DNA from: Qipengyuania sp. SS22 | GTDB lineage: Bacteria; Pseudomonadota; Alphaproteobacteria; Sphingomonadales; Sphingomonadaceae | NCBI RefSeq assembly: GCF_025736935.1 | Contig: NZ_CP107048.1 | Location: forward strand, 2,431,501-2,495,500 | Length of the DNA stretch: 64,000 nt | Reading direction: 5' to 3' | Notes under the pieces: model-generated | The model's input: only the letters and a program-made list of their open reading frames with translations | Told to the model about the DNA's origin: nothing | The model's database searches: none | Program-made: the position numbers and the translations under genes | Part shown: in pieces, positions 1 through 8,185 of the stretch | How positions within the stretch are numbered: the stretch's first letter is position 1 | How the letters are laid out: the number at the start of each line of letters is the position of its first letter

Positions 1-377
1 CGATGGCGCAGCTGCTGCTCGACGCCAATGCCACTGTCACTATCGCGCATAGCCGGACGAAGGATTTGCCCGGTGTCGTCCGGCGCGCGGATATCGTGGT
101 CGCTGCGGTCGGCCGTGCCGAAATGGTCAAGGCCGAATGGCTCAAGCCGCAAGCGACGGTGATCGATGTCGGTATCAACCGCCTCCCGCCCGAACCCGGC
201 GCGGACAAGGGCCGGCTGGTCGGCGATGTCGACTATACCGGCGCGCAGGGCGTCGCTGCGGCGATTACCCCGGTACCGGGCGGGGTCGGACCGATGACGA
301 TCGCGGTGCTGCTGCGCAACACGCTGGTTGCGGCCTATCGCAATGCCGGTCTCGACCTGCCCGAAGGCGCGCTGTGA
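1..377 (+). CDS. folD: Bifunctional methylenetetrahydrofolate dehydrogenase/cyclohydrolase, 3' part only
   Basis: This is the C-terminal 125 or so residues of FolD, which interconverts 5,10-methylene-THF, methenyl-THF and 10-formyl-THF in the cytoplasm using NADP. The gene enters from the left edge, so its start and the catalytic N-terminal half (family length about 290 residues) are outside the window. The visible part is the Rossmann domain: [22 protein letters not shown] and the family signature [10 protein letters not shown] near the C-terminus. The stop overlaps the GTG start of the next gene (GTGA at 374-377), which suggests translational coupling. Identification is secure; only completeness is missing. 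Confidence 0.95.
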   Translation, partial: MAQLLLDANATVTIAHSRTKDLPGVVRRADIVVAAVGRAEMVKAEWLKPQATVIDVGINRLPPEPGADKGRLVGDVDYTGAQGVAAAITPVPGGVGPMTIAVLLRNTLVAAYRNAGLDLPEGAL

Positions 378-1075
378 GATTGGCGATCGCCCTGTTGGCG
401 CTGGCGCTGACCGCCTGCTCCACGGGCCCGAACCCGCGCGACCGCTATGCGCGGATGCTCAAGCCGACCGCCAATCCATCGAAAGTGGTCGCCGCTGAAC
501 TCGGCTTCGCGCGTATGGCGCAGGACGAGGGGCAGTGGACCGCCTTTCGCGAATATGCCGCCGATGAGGGTGTGATGTTCGTGCCCGAGCCGGTCATGGC
601 GCGTGACTGGCTGAAGGGCCGGGCGGATCCCGCGCAGGCCGTGCGCTGGCAGCCGCATCATGTCTGGTCGAGCTGCGACGGTTCGCTCGCGGTGACGCGC
701 GGCGCATGGCAGCGCCCCGATGGTTCGAACGGCTATTTCACCACCGTCTGGCAACGCCGCCGCGATGGCGAATACCGCTGGACGCTCGATCAGGGCGATA
801 GCCTCGAGACACCGCTCGAAGCGCCCGAATTCGTGCGCACCGATGTCGCCGAATGCCCTGCCCGCGGGCTCGCCGCCGAATTGCGCGAACAGGCCGAACA
901 ATCGCGCCCGGTGACAGGCGGCACCTATTTCGACCAGGTCAGCGCGGACAGCAGCCTGTTCCTGACCTTTGTCGTGTCGCCAGACCTGTCGCGCAACTGG
1001 AAACTGATGCTGCACCGCAACGGCATGATGGTCGACGCCATGACAGGCAGCGTAACCGCACCTTGGGAGGATTAG
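374..1075 (+). CDS. Predicted lipoprotein with NTF2-like fold
   Basis: A 233-residue protein starting at a GTG inside the folD stop (GTGA). The N-terminus is a short hydrophobic signal ending in a lipobox (LTAC, Cys15), so it should be lipid-anchored in the cell envelope. The body (residues about 30-150) has alternating aromatic strands such as WQPHHVW and [14 protein letters not shown] that resemble SnoaL/NTF2-like proteins of unknown substrate; this fold call is inference. It lies between folD and a marC-type gene, with only one base between its stop and the next start. No catalytic motif is recognised. An alternative start further upstream would run inside folD and would lose the lipobox position. 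Confidence 0.72.
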   Translation: MRLAIALLALALTACSTGPNPRDRYARMLKPTANPSKVVAAELGFARMAQDEGQWTAFREYAADEGVMFVPEPVMARDWLKGRADPAQAVRWQPHHVWSSCDGSLAVTRGAWQRPDGSNGYFTTVWQRRRDGEYRWTLDQGDSLETPLEAPEFVRTDVAECPARGLAAELREQAEQSRPVTGGTYFDQVSADSSLFLTFVVSPDLSRNWKLMLHRNGMMVDAMTGSVTAPWED

Positions 1076-1076
1076 C

Positions 1077-1700
1077 ATGACCGCGCTGTTCTTTTCGGCT
1101 TTCATCACGCTGTTCGTCGTTATCGACCCGCCCGGCTGCGCCCCGATCTATGCCGGACTGACCAAGGGCGCCGCGCCTGCCGAGCGCCGCAGCATGGCGA
1201 TCCGCGCGGTGGTCATCGCGGGCATCATCCTCATCGGCTTCGCCCTGTTCGGCGAGGATCTGCTCGACGCCCTGCATATCGAGCTCGACAGCTTCCGCAT
1301 CGCGGGCGGCATCATGCTTTTTCTTATCGCGCTCGAAATGGTATTTGAGAAGCGCACCCAGCGGCGCGAAGACCGGGCCGAGAAGGTCGCTGCGACGCCG
1401 GAGGTCGAGGATGTCTCGGTGTTCCCCATGGCCATGCCGATGCTGGCCGGTCCCGGCGCGATCGCCGCGATCATGCTGTTGACCAATGAAGCGCGCGGGA
1501 CCGAGGAAACGCTGGTCGTGCTCGGCGCGATGCTGGCAGTGCTCGCGCTGACCGCCGCGGCGCTGATTGCCGCGGGTCCGCTGATCCGCGTGCTGGGCGA
1601 CCGGGTCGAGGCGGTGATCACGCGGCTGCTGGGCGTCCTGCTCGCCGCGCTCGCCACGCAATATGTCCTCGACGGGCTGAAGGGCACTTTCGTCGGGTGA
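1077..1700 (+). CDS. MarC family integral membrane protein
   Basis: A 207-residue polytopic membrane protein with about six hydrophobic segments and the MarC/UPF0056 hallmarks: an N-terminal LFSAFITLFVVIDPPG segment, a central PMAMPMLAGPGAIA motif and a C-terminal RLLGVLLAALATQYVLDG helix. The family length is 200-215, so it appears complete. MarC proteins were once linked to multiple antibiotic resistance, but that role is not supported for most members and the transported substrate is unknown. It starts just after the lipoprotein gene and is probably co-transcribed with folD and the lipoprotein. Confidence 0.9.
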   Translation: MTALFFSAFITLFVVIDPPGCAPIYAGLTKGAAPAERRSMAIRAVVIAGIILIGFALFGEDLLDALHIELDSFRIAGGIMLFLIALEMVFEKRTQRREDRAEKVAATPEVEDVSVFPMAMPMLAGPGAIAAIMLLTNEARGTEETLVVLGAMLAVLALTAAALIAAGPLIRVLGDRVEAVITRLLGVLLAALATQYVLDGLKGTFVG

Positions 1701-1743
1701 CGCGGTACTGCGCCGGTTCAGTCCGCCATCTTAGACAAAGCCC

Positions 1744-2790
1744 ATGCTCCGTATCGCTACATTCCTGATCCTCGCGTGGCTCACCGCGGTGTCTCCCGCG
1801 ACGGCGCAGCCGCTGCCTGACTATTCGATCGCCGAGCTCGAAGCGGCAATCATCGCGGGCAAGCTCAATCGCATTGCCGTGCTTGCCGCCGAACAGCATG
1901 GCGAGACGGTCTATGCGCAGCGTTTCGATGGCGAAGCTGCGGGAACGCCGATCGATATCCGCTCTGCGGGCAAGTCGCTCACCGCGCTGGCGGTGGGCGC
2001 GGCGATTGCCGATGGCGCGCTGACAGGGGTGGATGTCGCGGTGTGGCCCTATCTCGGCCACCCCCGCGGTGAACCATGGGATTCGATTACGGTCGCCGAT
2101 TTGCTCGGCATGTCGTCCGCGCTCGATTGCAACGATTGGGACCGCAAGTCGCCCGGGCAGGAAGAACGGATGTATCGCACGCGCGCATGGCGCGACTTCG
2201 CGCTCGCGCTTCCTGCGCGGGACTATGCGCGCGATGAGCGCGGCGAAGGGGCGTTCTCTTACTGCACCGCGGGGGTCTTCCTGCTCGGCCAGGTAGTCGA
2301 ACAAGCCACGGGTGAAGGCTTCGACGCCTATGTCCAGCGCCGCCTGTTCGATCCGCTGGAAATCGACGGCGTGGTCTGGCGGCACTCGCGCAGCGGGGAA
2401 ATCCAGTCCGGCGGGCAATTGACCATCGGGGCGGATGCATTGCTCAAGATCGGCCGCATGGTCCTCGATGACGGGCGCTGGAAGGGCCAACAGCTGCTAC
2501 CCGAAAGCTGGATCGACGCGATGCTCTCGCCGCGTCACCAGCTTGGCGAGCATGTCTATTACGGGCATTTGTGGTGGGCCACGCCTATCCGGTCGCCGCG
2601 CGGCTATGAAGGGGCGTGGATGATGAAGGGCAATGGCGGCAATCTGGTCGCCATCCTGCGCGATTACGACGCGGTGCTAGTGGTGCAGGCGGAAAACTAC
2701 AATCGCAAGGATGCCGATCGGCATGCCTTCACCGCGCTGGCCGGGCTGCTCGCCAGCCTCGAACCGCCCGCAGCGCCTACTGCAAGGTAA
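1744..2790 (+). CDS. Secreted serine hydrolase, class C beta-lactamase family
   Basis: A 348-residue protein with a signal peptide (residues 1-22, cleavage after ATA) followed by a beta-lactamase/transpeptidase-like domain. The nucleophile motif S-A-G-K is at residues 74-77, a Tyr of the Y-x-N type motif is at about 173 (FSYCTAG, with Thr where Asn or Ser is usual), and a GNGGN segment near residue 300 stands for the KTG-like third motif. Members include esterases, D-aminopeptidases and beta-lactamases, so the substrate cannot be named. The 3' end overlaps the convergent LON-domain gene by 14 bases. Confidence 0.85.
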   Translation: MLRIATFLILAWLTAVSPATAQPLPDYSIAELEAAIIAGKLNRIAVLAAEQHGETVYAQRFDGEAAGTPIDIRSAGKSLTALAVGAAIADGALTGVDVAVWPYLGHPRGEPWDSITVADLLGMSSALDCNDWDRKSPGQEERMYRTRAWRDFALALPARDYARDERGEGAFSYCTAGVFLLGQVVEQATGEGFDAYVQRRLFDPLEIDGVVWRHSRSGEIQSGGQLTIGADALLKIGRMVLDDGRWKGQQLLPESWIDAMLSPRHQLGEHVYYGHLWWATPIRSPRGYEGAWMMKGNGGNLVAILRDYDAVLVVQAENYNRKDADRHAFTALAGLLASLEPPAAPTAR

Positions 2791-3388
2791 CGATTTCGTC
2801 GCCGTCGTCGCGCAGCGCGAAGAACTGCATCAGCTGGATCATCAACTCGCAGCGCTGCCGCAGATCGGGCACTTCGAGCAGGGCCTGCTTCGAGGCCGGG
2901 TCGAACGGGGCGATCTGCGCAACGCCATTGATCAGCGTCTCATCATCGAGCCGTGCGACCGATTCCCAATCTACCGAATAGCCCTGCATGTCGGCGAAGC
3001 GGCGGGCCTCGAATTCGAACCCGGCGCGTTCGACGCTGGAAAGCACTTCGTCCTCGGGCTCCTCGATCAGCTCGGCCTCGACCTGGCGGAATGCGGTCGC
3101 GACATCGATCTCGCGCAGCACGCGAAACCGCGATTCGCCATCGAGGACGATGTTGTAACGCCCGTCTTCAAGCGCCTCGACATCGGCGATCCGGCCGACG
3201 CAGCCGATCTCGTACAGGGGCGCGCCGTCCTTCGACTGCTGCGGCTGGATGATCCCGATCAGCCGGTCCTTGGCCAGCGCATGCCCGACGAGGTCGCGAT
3301 AGCGCGGTTCGAAGACATGCAGCGGCAACTGCAGCCCGGGAAACAGGATCGCGCCGGGAAGCGGGAATATCGAGAGGCGGACGCTCAA
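2777..3388 (-). CDS. LON peptidase substrate-binding domain protein
   Basis: About 203 residues from a TTG start placed 8 bases after the stop of the thioredoxin-like gene; in-frame ATG codons lie only inside that upstream gene. The sequence begins with the typical LON N-domain string SIFPLPGAILFPG and continues with LHVFEPRYRDL and GCVGRIADVEALEDGRYNI, covering one LON substrate-binding domain. There is no AAA+ or protease domain, so it is a stand-alone binding protein of unknown partner. Gene order thioredoxin/TPR then LON-domain protein on one strand suggests a small proteostasis operon. The start codon is the least certain part. Confidence 0.85.
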   Translation of the reverse strand: MSVRLSIFPLPGAILFPGLQLPLHVFEPRYRDLVGHALAKDRLIGIIQPQQSKDGAPLYEIGCVGRIADVEALEDGRYNIVLDGESRFRVLREIDVATAFRQVEAELIEEPEDEVLSSVERAGFEFEARRFADMQGYSVDWESVARLDDETLINGVAQIAPFDPASKQALLEVPDLRQRCELMIQLMQFFALRDDGDEIVTLQ

Positions 3389-3396
3389 GCTGCGGC

Positions 3397-4326
3397 TTAC
3401 CCGAAGAGGAGCTTGGAGAGGCGGCGGCGCGTGCTCACCACCCATGGGTCTTCCAGCCCGACGGCCTCGAAGATCTGCAGCAGCTTGGCCTTGGCCGCGC
3501 TTTCGTTCCATTCGCGACCGGCTTCGAACATGCCCAGCAGTTCGTCGGCCGCGGTATCGCGATCGCCCGCGGCGAAGGCCGCCTCGGCATAGTCGTAGCG
3601 CGCCTGCATGTCGCCGCTGGCGGCCTTGTCCTTGAGCGCGGCCAGTTCGCTGTCGTCAACGCGGTTGCCGGCCAGGTCGAGCGCGCTCTTGGCCTGGTCG
3701 ATCTGCGGATCGGCGGCCAGCGCCGGATCGGCTTCGGCTGCCGCCAGCGCGGCCTGCGCCTGTTCGACATGCCCGGCCTGCGCCAGCGCGCGGATCAGTC
3801 CGGCATGCGCGGCGGCATTGTCGGGTGCCATCTGGACGACCTGTGCAAAAATGCCCGCGGCGCGTTCGGTATCGCCTTCGGCCAGCACGTCTTCGGCCAT
3901 GGTCACGAATTGCGAGACATCCTGTTGCGGCTGGCCCCCCGCAGCGCCCTGCTCGGCACCCGCCTGCATCGGCAGTTGGGCGAGGATCTGGTCGAGCGTC
4001 TGCTTCATCTGCGATTCGCTGCGCGCATTGGTCAGGTCCGCGACCGGCTGGCCCTTGAACAGCGCATAGACCGTCGGGATCGACTGGACCTGGAACTGCG
4101 CGGCGATGAACTTTTCCTCGTCGACGTCGACCTTCTTGAGGATTACGCCCTTGTCGGCATATTCCGCCGCGACCTTTTCGAGCATCGGCGCGAGCGCCTT
4201 GCACGGGCCGCACCATTCGGCATGGAAATCGAGAATGACGAGCTGCGTCATCGACGGTTCGACGACCTCGGTCTTGAAGCGTTCGACCGCTTTCTGTTCA
4301 TCCATGCTCAGACCCATGCTCGCCAC
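3397..4326 (-). CDS. Thioredoxin-like co-chaperone with TPR region (CnoX/YbbN type)
   Basis: About 309 residues. The first 110 form a thioredoxin domain with the active-site motif AEWCGPCKAL; the rest is helical repeat sequence with an Ala-rich TPR-like region (residues about 120-300). This is the architecture of YbbN/CnoX, a holdase that protects unfolded proteins during oxidative or bleach stress and interacts with chaperonin. I chose GTG at 4326 because AGGTGG lies 6 bases upstream; an ATG three codons later (4317) is the alternative. Unlike E. coli YbbN, the thioredoxin motif here retains both cysteines, so redox activity is possible. It is followed by the LON-domain gene. Confidence 0.88.
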   Translation of the reverse strand: MASMGLSMDEQKAVERFKTEVVEPSMTQLVILDFHAEWCGPCKALAPMLEKVAAEYADKGVILKKVDVDEEKFIAAQFQVQSIPTVYALFKGQPVADLTNARSESQMKQTLDQILAQLPMQAGAEQGAAGGQPQQDVSQFVTMAEDVLAEGDTERAAGIFAQVVQMAPDNAAAHAGLIRALAQAGHVEQAQAALAAAEADPALAADPQIDQAKSALDLAGNRVDDSELAALKDKAASGDMQARYDYAEAAFAAGDRDTAADELLGMFEAGREWNESAAKAKLLQIFEAVGLEDPWVVSTRRRLSKLLFG

Positions 4327-4404
4327 GTAAATCCACCTTTCGTTCGAAAATCGCGTCTGCCCCATGTGGGCATTCGCGCGGCAATGTGAAGGAGCGCCGG
4401 TCCA

Positions 4405-4446
4405 CCCGCAAGAGCCGCAAAAATTCTGCATTTTTCGGCTTGCGGG
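4405..4446. other. 42-base near-perfect hairpin upstream of tRNA-Gly
   Basis: CCCGCA (4405-4410) pairs with TGCGGG (4441-4446), AGCCG (4413-4417) with CGGCT, and AAAAAT with ATTTTT, leaving a short loop and two bulged positions. It sits between the divergent thioredoxin-like gene and tRNA-Gly. It could end an incoming transcript in either direction or be part of a leader; no coding potential is apparent. Confidence 0.55.
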
Positions 4447-4511
4447 ACTCAGGGACCGCTGCTAGTTGGCCGCCTCCCCACCGGGCCTACGGCTTCCGGT
4501 AGCGCCAGTGA

Positions 4512-4586
4512 GCGGGCGTAGCTCAGGGGTAGAGCACAACCTTGCCAAGGTTGGGGTCGGGCGTTCGAATCGCCTCGCCCGCTCCA
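4512..4586 (+). tRNA. tRNA-Gly(GCC)
   Basis: A complete 75-base cloverleaf including an encoded CCA end. The acceptor stem GCGGGCG pairs with CGCCCGC at 4576-4582. The D arm is GCTCAGGGGTAGAGC, the anticodon stem CAACC/GGTTG encloses loop TTGCCAA (anticodon GCC), and the T arm contains GTTCGAATC. It decodes GGC/GGU. It stands alone, with genes on both sides on the opposite strand. Confidence 0.97.
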
Positions 4587-4886
4587 TTTTCCCTTATTGA
4601 AGTCAGCACCTTGCCGGATTCGATCCGGGCATGGGGAAGCTGTCCCCATCGCTCCTCGATCCGACACCTCGGTCGTTTGGGCGCATTTGAGACGCGTACG
4701 GATCGCAGCGAGGGCGTTCTACCTCCCGTTACAGGAACCGGAACGCGCGACGCGGCGCAGCACGAATGGGCCGGCCAAAGACGGTCAAGCCCGAGCGTTC
4801 TCAGAAACGCCCGGGCCCGGACTTGATGGATATTGGCAGCCCAGGTAAGGGTCTTGCCAATCGGATGGTAAGCGAAAATCCCTGCG
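4587..4886. other. Gene-free stretch between tRNA-Gly and the autotransporter gene
   Basis: About 300 bases with no convincing coding sequence. Two hairpins are visible: ATGGGGA/TCCCCAT at 4631-4649, and an 11-base arm pair at 4789-4816 listed separately as a possible terminator. I see no other structure. Confidence 0.6.
4789..4816 (-). terminator. Candidate terminator after the autotransporter gene
   Basis: GCCCGAGCGTT (4789-4799) and AACGCCCGGGC (4806-4816) pair over 11 positions with one mismatch and a 6-base loop. It lies 71 bases beyond the stop of the minus-strand autotransporter gene. The following T-run is weak, so factor-independent function is uncertain. Confidence 0.45.
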
Positions 4887-7800
4887 TCAGAGCTCGAAAT
4901 TGATCGAGGCGCGCAAGCCGTATCCGATCTTGTCGTTGCGCTCCTCGACCGAAAACTCGCCGCTTACCGTGTAGAATTCGTCCCCGGCCTGACCGCGCAA
5001 TCGCGCAAACCAGCCGCTCGAGCTCTGGTCGGGGAGCAGGGTGAAACTTTCTCCATCGCCGAACCGCGCGGTGGTGCCGCCGAGTTCGCCCGCGAGGATT
5101 TCGCGCCAGCCACCTTCTGCTTCGAGGCGCATCCACAGATCGTCGCCGCGCCGCATTCCCAAGAGGTCGAAGCCGAGCGCCGCGGCAAAGTTGAGCCCCA
5201 GCTCGTCACTCGTCCGATCCTCGACCGAAAGATCGAGCGCAGCGCCCCCGCCGGTCTCGTTGTACCCGTTTTCGTCAAGGCGAATGTAATCGACGAAAAC
5301 GGACGGGCGGAAGAAGAAGAATTGCGAGCCGCCCTCGACCGAAGCACCGGCCATCAGCGATACGACATTGCCCGACCAGTCGCGTTCGATCGTGCGGGCG
5401 AGCGTTTCATCGCCATTCATGCCGATGAACTGGCGCGAGCCGTCGAAGTCGCTGAAGCCATAGGATCCGCGCGCGAAGGAGGAAAAGGCACCCCAGTCGC
5501 CGCGCCAGTAGAGCGCCGCTTCATAGGTGTTCGACAGCACGCTGTTCTCCGGGCCGCTGTCGTAGCGGTTCCACAGCCAGCTTGCGCTCGCGCCGACGCG
5601 CCCGATGCCGGTGACAAGCTCGGCGCCGCCGGAAAACCCGAGACCATCGAGATCGTAGCGGGCGCTTTCCTGCTGATCCTTGCTCGAACCCCAGCCGGCG
5701 CCCTCGAATGTCAGGCGCAGCTTGCCGGTCGCTTCGATCGGTCCGTCGCCGTCGGCCAGGCGCCGGGCGAAGGTGCGCATGCCGAGGCTCAGCCCCTCGA
5801 AAGCGCCGCCCGCATGATCGGGCAGGGCCTGCGCCACCGTAGCACGGAACAGATCCTTATCGGTGATGCCGAGGAACACGCCGGCGACATCGTCATCTTC
5901 GGCCAGCGCGGCGTAGAGCGCGTCATAGGCAGCGCCCTGCGCACGGTTCAGGCCGAGGTCTTCATTGGCTTTCCGTTCGATGTCGACCATGACGAGACCC
6001 GCAGCCTCCTCGATCGCCAGAGCGGCGTCGTACATGAAGGGGACCAGCGTGTTGTCGGACACCAGATCGTCGGCGCCGGTGAGGCTGCCCGCCGTGATTA
6101 CGGTATAAGTGCCTTCGGCAGCGGCGATATCGGTCAGGCGGAGCTTGAGCTTGGCACCGTCTTCGAAGCTTGCATTGCCGCCGACGGTGATCGCGCTTCC
6201 TTCGCCCGCTTCCTTGCTCAGGGTGGCAACGATGATGCCTTTTGCCCCGACCTCGAGCGAAGCGATCGTCGTCGGTGAAGCGAGGTCGAGCGTCCCGCCT
6301 TCGAGTGCGACCGCAACATTCTGGCTGTCGACGAAGCGGCCGGAGAACGCGCTCTTGTCCGACAGCGTCACCGCGGCCGCGCCGCCAGCGAAATCAGCCG
6401 TGCCGGAGAAGGAAGAGGTGCCGGAGAGTGCCAGTTCGTCTGCCTGCCCGCCGAAATCCGCCCGCCCGGAAAACTTTGCATCTCCCGCCATCAGCAGCCG
6501 GTCCTGGCCCGAACCGAAGGCGACATCGCCCGCGACCACGCCGTCCGCAATCTGGAGAAGATCGCTACCGGTCCCGAACCGGATATCGCCTTCGATCACG
6601 GGAGCAGCCACGCCCGAACCCACCGCGGTCTGCCTGACCGTGGCTCCCGAGGAAACGTTCGACAGGTCGATGGCGATATTACGCCCCGAACCTGCCTTCG
6701 CACCCGTCGCGACGATCTTGCCGCTGTTTTCAACGAGGCCGAGCGTGCCGCTGTTGTCGACGATGGCAACGGCGGTGCCGTCTTCGCCGCCCGAAGTGGC
6801 CCTGATCGTGCCGCTGTTGCGCAGGTACGGAAGCGTGGCACCCTGATCCACGGATATGGCGGTCGCGCGGCTATCCGCGTCCTTGCCGGTCGTGGCAGCG
6901 ATGGTTCCCGAGACGCGCAGTTCGCCGGTGGACGCTCCACCGGCAAGCCGCAGCGCGGTCGCATTGGCATCCTTCGACGTCGCTTCGACCGCTCCCGCGA
7001 CCGAGATGCCTTTCTCGATCGTCACACCACCGCCGCGTCCGCCGATCACCAGGGCGTTGCCATCGACGCCCGCGTAGACACCGTGTCCAGCGATGCCACC
7101 GTCGATGATCAGGCCGAAACCCGATCCGGTTGCGGGAACCGCGCCGATCGCGATGTCGCGATCGGTAGCGCCGATCACAACTGCTGGCGCAGCGCCATAA
7201 GATACGACTTTCGCGCTGCCTTCCTTGGCGTCCTCGATCCCGTCCTTGTCCTCGTCGGGGTCGTCCTTGTCGGCATCCTTGGGCGGAATCGCGAAGTAGA
7301 TGCCCTTGGCGACATCGCCCTCGATCACCAGCGCGCTGCCGCCCTGGAGGAGGTCGTCCTCGTCGAGCTTGGACGGGTCTGCCGGCGCAGTCGTATAGCG
7401 ATAGCCGGTCGCCGCGATGGTTCCCTGGACCACCAGCGCGCCATCGATATCGCCGCCCAGATGCGCGGCGGAAGACCCCTCTCCAACCGCTGATATGGTC
7501 CCCGCCAGCCGGACATTGCCGGTCACGTCACCCACCTCGACGCCCACGCTATCGTCGCCAAGGACGCTGGTCTTGCCATCGTGAACGAGGTCGCCATCGA
7601 GCAGGCCCGCTACGGAAATCCCGGCGGACTCGTTACCTTCGACGGTGATCGTGCCGGTATGGCGGATCTCGCCGACCAGATCCCCGCGAACGCGGATGGC
7701 TGCGCGGTCACGCCCGACCGCGAAGGGTCCGTCGAAGTCCTTGTCGTTGTCGATGTCTTCGGGCGTATAGGTTTCGTCGATCGTGATCGTACCCGAATTG

Positions 7801-8090
7801 ACGATATCGGCCTGGCGGTCTCCGACCACCTCAATGCCGCTTGCGCCATCGGCATTGGAGACCACGATCTTGCCGACGTTTGTCGTATCGTGATCGCCAT
7901 CGACGGTAATCGCCGAACCGGCGGTCAGTTCGATCGAACCCTTGTCGGTCACCTTGACTGCATCGCCTGCGCCGCCATTCAACTGGGATGTGCGGATCGG
8001 CTGGGTGCGCTTGTCCTCGACGAGCGTCTGCGCGGCGAGCGGAACGGCCAGGGTCGCGAGCGCGGTCCCGGCGAGCAGGTAACGATGCAT
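4887..8090 (-). CDS. Large autotransporter with beta-helix passenger and C-terminal barrel
   Basis: 1067 residues, complete, with a strong GGAGGATTTCAT Shine-Dalgarno context before the ATG. Residues 1-21 are a Sec signal peptide. Residues about 40-620 are a repetitive Gly/Ala/Asp-rich passenger with recurring units such as GTITVEGNESAGISV and GTISAVGEGSSAAHL, typical of a right-handed beta-helix. Two Asp-rich loops (about 112-120 and 278-284) look like Ca-binding turns. The last 280 or so residues (from about 790) are an autotransporter beta-barrel ending in NFEL. The product should be exposed on, or released from, the outer membrane; its ligand or activity is unknown. It is the last gene of the sigma/FecR/receptor series on this strand, 95 bases after the receptor. 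Confidence 0.88.
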   Translation of the reverse strand: MHRYLLAGTALATLAVPLAAQTLVEDKRTQPIRTSQLNGGAGDAVKVTDKGSIELTAGSAITVDGDHDTTNVGKIVVSNADGASGIEVVGDRQADIVNSGTITIDETYTPEDIDNDKDFDGPFAVGRDRAAIRVRGDLVGEIRHTGTITVEGNESAGISVAGLLDGDLVHDGKTSVLGDDSVGVEVGDVTGNVRLAGTISAVGEGSSAAHLGGDIDGALVVQGTIAATGYRYTTAPADPSKLDEDDLLQGGSALVIEGDVAKGIYFAIPPKDADKDDPDEDKDGIEDAKEGSAKVVSYGAAPAVVIGATDRDIAIGAVPATGSGFGLIIDGGIAGHGVYAGVDGNALVIGGRGGGVTIEKGISVAGAVEATSKDANATALRLAGGASTGELRVSGTIAATTGKDADSRATAISVDQGATLPYLRNSGTIRATSGGEDGTAVAIVDNSGTLGLVENSGKIVATGAKAGSGRNIAIDLSNVSSGATVRQTAVGSGVAAPVIEGDIRFGTGSDLLQIADGVVAGDVAFGSGQDRLLMAGDAKFSGRADFGGQADELALSGTSSFSGTADFAGGAAAVTLSDKSAFSGRFVDSQNVAVALEGGTLDLASPTTIASLEVGAKGIIVATLSKEAGEGSAITVGGNASFEDGAKLKLRLTDIAAAEGTYTVITAGSLTGADDLVSDNTLVPFMYDAALAIEEAAGLVMVDIERKANEDLGLNRAQGAAYDALYAALAEDDDVAGVFLGITDKDLFRATVAQALPDHAGGAFEGLSLGMRTFARRLADGDGPIEATGKLRLTFEGAGWGSSKDQQESARYDLDGLGFSGGAELVTGIGRVGASASWLWNRYDSGPENSVLSNTYEAALYWRGDWGAFSSFARGSYGFSDFDGSRQFIGMNGDETLARTIERDWSGNVVSLMAGASVEGGSQFFFFRPSVFVDYIRLDENGYNETGGGAALDLSVEDRTSDELGLNFAAALGFDLLGMRRGDDLWMRLEAEGGWREILAGELGGTTARFGDGESFTLLPDQSSSGWFARLRGQAGDEFYTVSGEFSVEERNDKIGYGLRASINFEL

Positions 8091-8185
8091 ATGAAATCCT
8101 CCGTTTTAGGGGAGGACGGAGACACGGGCGGGATGCCTTAGAAAAAAGGTGCGCGCCTTGCCGTACAAAGCTGCCAGCGTGCGCC

